Source of the DNA: Megascapheus bottae
Taxonomy: Eukaryota; Chordata; Mammalia; Rodentia; Geomyidae
DNA: 64,000 nucleotides
Reading direction: 5' to 3'
Assembly: GCA_024803745.1 (NCBI GenBank)
Contig: JANJXV010001714.1
Span: 20,548 to 84,547, forward strand
Shown: in pieces, positions 55,308-64,000 of the stretch
Position numbering within the stretch: the stretch's first letter is position 1
Layout: every line of letters begins with the position of its first letter
Translations under genes and position numbers: made by a program
The notes under the pieces: generated by a model
What the model saw: only the letters and a program-made list of their open reading frames with translations
What the model was told of the DNA's origin: nothing
Database searches by the model: none

Positions 55308-58300
55308 TCAGTCTATGACTTCACACACCTCCATTCTGACTTCACACACCTCCATTCTGTGACTTCACACACCTCCATTCTATTACTTCACACACCTCAA
55401 TTCTATGACTTCACACACCTCCATTCTATGACTTCACACACCTCCATTCTGTTATTTCACACACCTCCAATCTATGACTTCCAACACCTTCATTCTTACT
55501 TCACAAACATCCATTTTGTGACTTGACACACATCCTTTCTGTGACTTCACACACCTCCATTCTGAGTTCACACACCTCCATTCTGTGACTTCACACACCT
55601 CCATTCTATGACTTCACACACCTCAATTCTATGACTTCACACACCTCCATTCTGTGACTTCACACACCTCCATTCTGACTTCACACCCCTCCATTCTGAC
55701 TTCACACACCTCCATTCTGTGACTTCACACACCACCTTTTTGACTTCACACACCTCCATTCTCTGACTTCACACACCTCCATTCTGTGACTTCACAAACC
55801 TCCGTTTTGACTTCACACACTTCCAATCTGTGACTTCACACACCTCCATTCTGTGACTTCACACACCTCTATTGTTTCACTTCACACACCTCCATTCTTT
55901 GACTTCACACACCGCCATTCCATTACTTCACAAACCTCCATTCTATGAGTTCACACACCTCCATTCTATGAGTTCACACACCTCCAATTTGACTTCACAC
56001 ACCTCCATTCTATGACTTCACACACCTACATTCTTACTTCAGAAACATCCATTCTCTGACTTCACACACCTCCATTCTATGAATTCACAAACCTCCATTC
56101 AGTGACTTCACACACCTCCATTCTGAGTTCACACACCTCATTTCTATGACTTCACACACTTCCATTCTATGACTTCACACACCTCCATTCTGTGGCTTCA
56201 CACACCTACATTCTGAGTTCACACACCTCCATTCTGTGACTTCACACACCTCCATTCTGTGACTTCACACACCTCCATTCTGTGACTTCACACACCTCGA
56301 TCCTATGACTTCACACACCTCCATTCTATGAATTAACACACCTCCATTCTGTGAGTTCACAAACCTCCATTCTATGACTTCACACACCTCCATTCTATGA
56401 GTTCATTCACCTCCATTCTGACTTCACACACCTCCATTCTGACTTCACACACCTCAATTCTGTGATTTCACACACTTCCATTCTATGACTTCACACACCT
56501 CCATTCTGTGGCTTCACACACCTACATTCTGAGTTTACACACCTCCATTCTGTGACTTCACACACCTCCATTCTGTGATTTCACACACCTCCAATCTCAC
56601 TTCACACACCTCCATTTTATGACTTCACACACCTCCATTCTATGAGTTCACTCACCTGCATTCTGACTTCACACACCTCCATTTTATGACTTCACACACC
56701 TCAATTCTATGATTTCACACACTTCCATTCTATGACTTCACACACCTCCATTCTGTGGCTTCACACACCTACATTCTGAGTTTACACACCTCCATTCTGT
56801 GACTTCACACACCTCCATTCTGTGATTTCACACACCTCCAATCTCACTTCACACACCTCCATTTTATGACTTCACACACCTCCATTCGTTGACATCAAAA
56901 AACACCATTCTATGACTTCACACAACTCCATTTTGACTTCACACACCTCCATTCTATGAGTTCACACACCTCCATTTTATGACTTCACACACCTCCATTC
57001 TATGACTTCACACACCTCCATTCTGTGATATCACACACCTCCAATCTCACTTCACACACCTCCATTCTGTGACTTCACACACCTCCACTCTATGACTTCA
57101 AACACCTTCATTCTTACTTCACAAACATCCATTCTGTGACTTCACACACCTCCATTCTGAGTTCACACACCTCCATTCTATGGCTTCACACACTTCCATT
57201 CTATGACTTCACACACCTCCATTCTGTGGCTTCACATACCTACATTCTGAGTTCACACACCTCCATTCTGTGACTTCACACACCTCGATCCTATGACTTC
57301 ACACACCTCCATTCTGTGACTTCACACACCTCGATCCTATGACTTCACACACCTCCATTCTATGAATTAACACACCTCCATTCTGTGAGTTCACAAACCT
57401 CCATTCTATGACTTCCCACACCTCCATTCTGTGACTTCACACACCTCCATTCTGTGACTTCACACACCTCCATTCTATGACTTCAAACACCTTCATTCTT
57501 ACTTCACAAACATCCATTCTGTGACTTCACACACCTCCTTTCTGTGACTTCAAACACCTTCATTCTGACTTCACACACCTCCATTTTCTGACTTCACACA
57601 CCTCAATTCTGTGACTTGACACACCTCCATTCTGACTTCACACACCTTCATTCTATGATTTCACACACCTCCATTCTATGACTTCACACACCTCCATTCG
57701 GAGACTTCACACACCTCCATTCTGACTTCACACCCCTCCATTCTGACTTCACACACCTCCATTCTGACTTCACACAGCTCCATTCTATGAATTCACACAC
57801 GTCCATTCTGTGACTTCACACACCACCTTTTTGACTTCACACACCTCCATTCTCTGATTTCACACACCTCCATTCTGTGACTTCACACACCTCCGTTTTG
57901 ACTTCACACACTTCCAATCTGTGACTTCACACACCTCCATTCTGTGACTTCACACACCTCTATTGTTTCACTTCACACACCTTCATTCTGTGACTTCACA
58001 CACCGCCATTTCATTACTTCACAAACCTCCATTCTATGAGTTCACACACCTCCATTCTATGAGTTCACACACCTCCAATTTGACTTCACACACCTCCATT
58101 CTATGACTTCACACACCTTCATTCTTACTTCAGAAACATACATTCTCTGACTTCACACACCTCCATTCTATGACTTCACAAACCTCCATTCTGTGACTTC
58201 ACACACCTCCATTCTGAGTTCACACACCTCCTTTCTATGACTTCACACACTTCCATTCTATGACTTCACACACCTCCATTCTGTGGCTTCACACACCTAC

Positions 58301-59184
58301 ATTCTGAGTTCACACACCTCCTTTCTATGACTTCACACACTTCCATTCTATGACTTCACACACCTCCATTCTGTGGCTTCACACACCTACATTCTGAGTT
58401 CACACACCTCCATTCTGTGACTTCACACACCTCCATTCTGTGACTTCACACACCTCCATTCTGTGACTTCACACACCTCGATCCTATGACTTCACACACC
58501 TCCATTCTATGAATTAACACACCTCCATTCTGTGAGTTCACAAACCTCCATTCTATGACTTCACACACCTCCATTCTGTGACTTAACACACCTCCATTCT
58601 GAGTTCACACATCTCCATTCTATGACTTCACAAACTTCCATTCTGAGTTCACAGACCTCCATTCTATGACTTCACACACCTCCATTCTATGACTTCACAC
58701 ACCTCCATCCTGACTTCACACACCTCCATTCTGACTTCACACACCTTAATTCTGTGACTTCACACACCTCCATTCTATGACTTCACACACCTCCATTCTG
58801 TGGCGTCACACACCTACATTCTGAGTTTACACACCTCCATTCTGTGACTTCCCACACCTCAATTCTGTGACTTCACACACCTCCATTCTGACTTCACATA
58901 CCTCCATTCTATGATTTCACACACCTCCATTCTATGACTTCACACACCTCCATTCTGTGACTTCACACACCAACTTTTTGACTTCACACACCTCCATTCT
59001 TTGACTTCACACACCTCCATTCTGTGACTTCACACACCTCCGTTTTGACTTCACACACTTCCATTCAGTGACTTCACACACCTCCATTCCATGACTTCAC
59101 ACACCTCCATTCTATGACTTCACACACCTCCATTCTATGAGTTCACACACCTCCAATTTGACTTCACACACCTCCATTCTATGA

Positions 59185-61160
59185 CTTCACACACCTTCAT
59201 TCTTACTTCAGAAACATCCATTCTCTGACTTCACACACCTCCATTCTATGACTTCACAAACCTCCATTCTGTGACTTCACACACCTCCATTCTGAGTTCA
59301 CACACCTCCATTCTGTGACTTCACACACCTCCATTCTATGACTTCACAAACCTCCATTCTGTGACTTCACACACCTCCATTCTGAGTTCACACACGTCCT
59401 TTCTATGACTTCACACACTTCCATTCTATGACTTCACACACCTCCATTCTGTGGCTTCACACACCTACATTCTGAGTTCACACACCTCCATTCTGTGACT
59501 TCACACACCTCCACTCTGTGACTTCACACACCTCCATTCTGTGACTTCACACACCTCGATCCTATGACTTCACACACCTCCATTCTATGAATTAACACAC
59601 CTCCATTCTGTGAGTTCACAAACCTGCATTCTATGACTTCCCACACCTCCATTCTGTGACTTCACACACCTCCATTCTGTGACTTCACACACCTCCATTC
59701 TACGACTTCAAACACCTTCATTCTTACTTCACAAACATCCATTCTGTGACTTCACACACCTCGTTTCTGTGACTTCAAACACCTTCATTCTGACTTCACA
59801 CACCTCCATTTTCTGACTTCACACACCTCAATTCTGTGACTTGACACACCTCCATTCTGACTTCACACACCTTCATTCTATGATTTCACACACCTCCATT
59901 CTATGACTTCACACACCTCCATTCGGAGACTTCACACACCTCCATTCTGACTTCACACCCCTCCATTCTGACTTCACACACCTCCATTCTGACTTCACAC
60001 AGCTCCATGCTATGAATTCACACACGTCCATTCTGTGACTTCACACACCACCTTTTTGACTTCACACACCTCCATTCTCTGACTTCACACACCTCCATTC
60101 GTTGACATCAAAAACCACCATTCTATGACTTCACACAACTCCATTTTAACTTCACACACCTCCATTCTCTGAGTTCACACACCTCCATTTTATGACTTCA
60201 CACACCTCCATTCTATGACTTTACACACCTCAATTCTATGACTTCACACACCTCCATTCTATGACTACACACACCTCCATTCTGTGACTTCACACACCTC
60301 CATTATATGATTTCACACACCTTCATTCTGACTTCACACACCTCCATTCTGTGACTTCACACACCTCAATTCTGTGACTTCACACACCTCCATTCTGACT
60401 TCACACACCTCCATTCTATGACTTCACACAGCTCCATTCTATGACTTCACACACCTCCATTTTGTGACTTCACACACGTAAATTCTATGACTTCACACAC
60501 CTCCATTGTGACTTCACACACCTCCATTCTATGAGTTCACACAACTCCATTCTGACTTCACACACCTGCATTCTATGACGTCACACACCTCCGTTCTGAC
60601 TTCACACAGCTCCATTCTGTGACTTCACAAAACTCCATTCTGTGATTTCACACACCTCCATACTATGACTTCACACACCTCCATGTATGACTTCACACAC
60701 CTCCATTCTGAGTTCACACACCTCCATTCTGTGACTTCACACACCTCCATTCTGACTTCACACACCTCCATTCTGTGACTTCACACACCTCAATTCTGTG
60801 ACTTCACACACCTCCATTCTGACTTCACATACCTCCATTCTATGATTTCACACAACTCCATTCTATGACTTCACACACCTCCATTCTGTGACTTCACACA
60901 CCACCTTTTTGACTTCACACACCTCCATTCTGTGACTTCACACACCTCCATTCTGTGACTTCACACACCTCCGTTTTGACTTCACACACTTCCATTCTGT
61001 GACTTCACACACCTCCATTCTGTGACTTCACACACCTCTATTGTTTCCTTCACACACCTCCATTCTTTGACTTCACACACCTCCATTCCATGACTTCACA
61101 CACCTCCATTCTATGAGTTCACACACCTCCAATTTGACTTCACACACCTCCACTCTATGA
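59185..61160 (+). repeat. 1976-bp tandem duplication, copy 1
   Basis: Landmarks recur 1976 bp later: GGAGACTTC 59921 to 61897, class C 60097 to 62073, TGACGTCA 60576 to 62552 and 61158 to 63134, TTTCCTTC 61041 to 63017. The exact boundary cannot be fixed, because the flanking monomers are identical. Bases private to this copy are G at 59763, G at 60009, G at 60535, A at 60855 and C at 61153. Confidence 0.88.
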
Positions 61161-63136
61161 CGTCACACACCTTCATTCTTACTTCAGAAACATCCATTCT
61201 CTGACTTCACACACCTCCATTCTATGACTTCACAAACCTCCATTCTGTGACTTCACACACCTCCATTCTGAGTTCACACACCTCCATTCTGTGACTTCAC
61301 ACACCTCCATTCTATGACTTCACAAACCTCCATTCTGTGACTTCACACACCTCCATTCTGAGTTCACACACGTCCTTTCTATGACTTCACACACTTCCAT
61401 TCTATGACTTCACACACCTCCATTCTGTGGCTTCACACACCTACATTCTGAGTTCACACACCTCCATTCTGTGACTTCACACACCTCCACTCTGTGACTT
61501 CACACACCTCCATTCTGTGACTTCACACACCTCGATCCTATGACTTCACACACCTCCATTCTATGAATTAACACACCTCCATTCTGTGAGTTCACAAACC
61601 TGCATTCTATGACTTCCCACACCTCCATTCTGTGACTTCACACACCTCCATTCTGTGACTTCACACACCTCCATTCTACGACTTCAAACACCTTCATTCT
61701 TACTTCACAAACATCCATTCTGTGACTTCACACACCTCCTTTCTGTGACTTCAAACACCTTCATTCTGACTTCACACACATCCATTTTCTGACTTCACAC
61801 ACCTCAATTCTGTGACTTGACACACCTCCATTCTGACTTCACACACCTTCATTCTATGATTTCACACACCTCCATTCTATGACTTCACACACCTCCATTC
61901 GGAGCCTTCACACACCTCCATTCTGACTTCACACCCCTCCATTCTGACTTCACACACCTCCATTCTGACTTCACACAGCTCCATTCTATGAATTCACACA
62001 CGTCCATTCTGTGACTTCACACACCACCTTTTTGACTTCACACACCTCCATTCTCTGACTTCACACACCTCCATTCGTTGACATCAAAAACCACCATTCT
62101 ATGACTTCACACAACTCCATTTTAACTTCACACACCTCCATTCTCTGAGTTCACACACCTCCATTTTATGACTTCACACACCTCCATTCTATGACTTTAC
62201 ACACCTCAATTCTATGACTTCACACACCTCCATTCTATGACTACACACACCTCCATTCTGTGACTTCACACACCTCCATTATATGATTTCACACACCTTC
62301 ATTCTGACTTCACACACCTCCATTCTGTGACTTCACACACCTCAATTCTGTGACTTCACACACCTCCATTCTGACTTCACACACCTCCATTCTATGACTT
62401 CACACAGCTCCATTCTATGACTTCACACACCTCCATTTTGTGACTTCACACACGTAAATTCTATGACTTCACACACCTCCATTGTGACTTCACACACCTC
62501 CATTCTATGACTTCACACAACTCCATTCTGACTTCACACACCTGCATTCTATGACGTCACACACCTCCGTTCTGACTTCACACAGCTCCATTCTGTGACT
62601 TCACAAAACTCCATTCTGTTATTTCACACACCTCCATACTATGACTTCACACACCTCCATGTATGACTTCACACACCTCCATTCTGAGTTCACACACCTC
62701 CATTCTGTGACTTCACACACCTCCATTCTGACTTCACACACCTCCATTCTGTGACTTCACACACCTCAATTCTGTGACTTCACACACCTCCATTCTGACT
62801 TCACATACCTCCATTCTATGATTTCACACACCTCCATTCTATGACTTCACACACCTCCATTCTGTGACTTCACACACCACCTTTTTGACTTCACACACCT
62901 CCATTCTGTGACTTCACACACCTCCATTCTGTGACTTCACACACCTCCGTTTTGACTTCACACACTTCCATTCTGTGACTTCACACACCTCCATTCTGTG
63001 ACTTCACACACCTCTATTGTTTCCTTCACACACCTCCATTCTTTGACTTCACACACCTCCAATCCATGACTTCACACACCTCCATTCTATGAGTTCACAC
63101 ACCTCCAATTTGACTTCACACACCTCCAGTCTATGA
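61161..63136 (+). repeat. 1976-bp tandem duplication, copy 2
   Basis: It is the partner of 59185-61160. I found nine single-base differences and no length difference, roughly 0.5 percent. Changes private to this copy include A at 61780, C at 61905, C at 62511, T at 62620 and A at 63062. After about 63,137 the sequence follows the 50.5 kb lineage (GTAACTTCAC near 63,224) instead of repeating again. Confidence 0.87.
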
Positions 63137-64000
63137 CGTCACACACCTTCATTCTTATTTCAGAAACATCCATTCTCTGACTTCACACACCTCCATTCTA
63201 TGACTTCACAAACCTCCATTCTGTAACTTCACACACCTCCATTCTGAATTCACACACCTCCATACTGTGACTTCACACCCCTACATTCTTCCTTCACACA
63301 CCTCCATTCTATGACTTCACACAACTCCATTCTATGATTTCACACACCTCCATTCTATGACTTCACACACCTCCATTCTATGACTTCACACACCTCATTT
63401 CTGAGTTGACACACCTCCATTCTGTGATTTCACACACCTCCAATCTGACTTCACTCACCTCCATTCGTTGACATCAAAAACAACCATTCTATGACTTCAC
63501 ACAACTCCATTGTGACTTCACACACTTCCATTCTATGACTTCACACACCTCCATTCTGTGACTTCACACACCTCCATTCTATGACTTCACAAACCTCCAT
63601 TCTGAGTTCACAGACCTGCATTCTATGACTTCACACACCTCCATTCTATGACTTCACTCACCTACATTCTGACTTCACACACCTCCATTCTGACTTCACA
63701 CACCTCAATTCTGTGACTTCACACACCTCCATTCTGTGATTTCATACACCTCCAATCTGACTTCACACACCTCCATTCTATGACTTCACACACCTCCATT
63801 TTGACTTCACACACCTCCATTCTATGAGTTCACACATCTCCATTTTCTGGCTTCACACACCTCCATTCTATTACTTCACACACCTGAATTCTATGAATTC
63901 ACACACCTCCATTCTATGACTTCACACACCTCCATTCTGTGAGTTCACACACCTCCACTCTATGACTTCAAACACCTTCATTCTTACTTCACAAACATCC

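Larger units (their letters stand above)
1..64000 (+). repeat. Satellite array of 21/23-bp monomers filling the window
   Basis: Every line is built from one monomer: TGACTTCACACACC, then TCCATTC, then a two-base linker or none. TA and TG linkers give 23-bp units; absence gives 21-bp units. All monomers face the same way. Common variants are TGAGTTCA, TGATTTCA, TGGCTTCA and TGAATTCA in the core, AACCTCC or ACTTCC in the middle, and TCAATTC or TACATTC at the end. The written strand is rich in C and A and has only one or two G per monomer, so the complement is G/T-rich. Neither edge of the array is in the window. No unique sequence, gene or transposon interrupts it. Function is unknown; a centromeric, pericentromeric or subtelomeric satellite, or a large minisatellite, would all fit. 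Confidence 0.98.
55308..64000 (+). repeat. HOR block 14 (8693 bp, cut by window end)
   Basis: It opens with a block-1/4-type head (class A at 56884, omega + 1576). Between about 57,145 and 57,180 it switches to a copy of block 13 from about 46,620 onward; TATGGCTTCACACACTTCC, seen otherwise only near 46,625, marks the join. The offset to block 13 is 10,555 up to the site of the 111-bp deletion and 10,666 after it (GGAGACTTC 47141 to 57696, 49255 to 59921). From about 61,160 a 1976-bp duplication raises the offset to 12,642 (TGACGTCA 50492 to 63134; class B 50821 to 63463). No omega is reached before the window ends. Confidence 0.85.

Noticed and set aside
1..64000. CRISPR array
   Set aside because: Units of 21-23 bp follow each other directly with no unique spacers, and the variation is point changes in the repeat itself. 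No cas genes are present.
1..64000. Telomere repeat (some yeasts have 23-bp telomere units rich in G/T on one strand)
   Set aside because: The length resemblance is real, but 64 kb with multi-kb HOR structure and many variant monomers is not like a telomerase-copied tract, and no known telomere unit matches.
1..64000. Minus-strand ribosome binding sites (GGAGG before GTG or ATG) and short minus-strand peptides
   Set aside because: The GGAGGTGTGTG motif is present in every ordinary monomer, and frames close within about 20 codons. There is no reason to think this is bacterial DNA.
1..64000. Nuclear-receptor half-sites (AGTTCA in GAGTTCACAC monomers)
   Set aside because: The hexamer arises from a common single-base variant of the core, spacing is set by the 21/23-bp monomer rather than by receptor rules, and no pair has a standard DR1-DR5 layout.
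1..64000. Z-DNA-forming CA/TG tract
   Set aside because: The alternating CACACAC run is only about seven bases per monomer and is broken by CTTC and CTCC, too short for a convincing Z-forming tract.

Overview
The whole 64,000-base window is one uninterrupted tandem satellite. The unit has a 14-base core (TGACTTCACACACC), then TCCATTC, then a linker of two bases (usually TA or TG, less often TC, TT, CA or GT) or no linker. This gives 23-bp and 21-bp monomers, all in one orientation, from the first base to the last. I see no unique sequence, protein-coding gene, RNA gene, transposon or array edge. The tandem scale and the near absence of CpG outside a few fixed variants suggest a large eukaryotic genome, probably one with CpG methylation (inference). 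I cannot name the species.

Monomers carry private variants that recur in fixed order, so the array has a higher-order repeat (HOR) structure. A marker, TTTACCCACCTCAGTC ('omega'), recurs 14 times. By hand count its TCAGTC starts at 1, 3372, 14285, 18910, 22279, 24571, 27115, 29626, 31918, 34462, 37289, 39449, 45787 and 55308. It divides the window into 14 blocks of 2.2 to 10.9 kb. About 195 bp before nearly every omega there is a perfect TGACGTCA palindrome, and about 106 bp before it TGACATCA.

Layout. 1-3371: a simple block. 3372-14284: a head like that of the 22.3 kb block, two ~4.0 kb units in tandem (4905-8923 and 8924-12898), then a 1386-bp tail. 14285-18909: a chimera of a block-1-type head and a copy of 11.6-14.3 kb. 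18910-22278: a simple block. 22279-29625 and 29626-37288: two copies of a ~7.35 kb super-repeat made of three blocks. 37289-45786: a third, rearranged copy. 45787-55307: a mosaic whose right part copies 9.6-14.3 kb. 55308-64000: a block-1-type head joined near 57.15 kb to a copy of 46.6-52 kb, which itself holds a fresh 1976-bp tandem duplication.

The copies differ by few substitutions but by several whole-monomer deletions (67, 111, 113, 132, 316, 542 bp). The three I traced exactly (132, 316, 111) have endpoints in near-identical monomers, the expected mark of unequal exchange. The main interest is this nested, datable rearrangement history, together with protein-binding-like motifs held at fixed positions in it: CRE palindromes, T-box-like octamers and a TTCGTTG element resembling half a CENP-B box. 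No new gene system is visible. All distances were counted by hand from line coordinates and may be off by a base or two.
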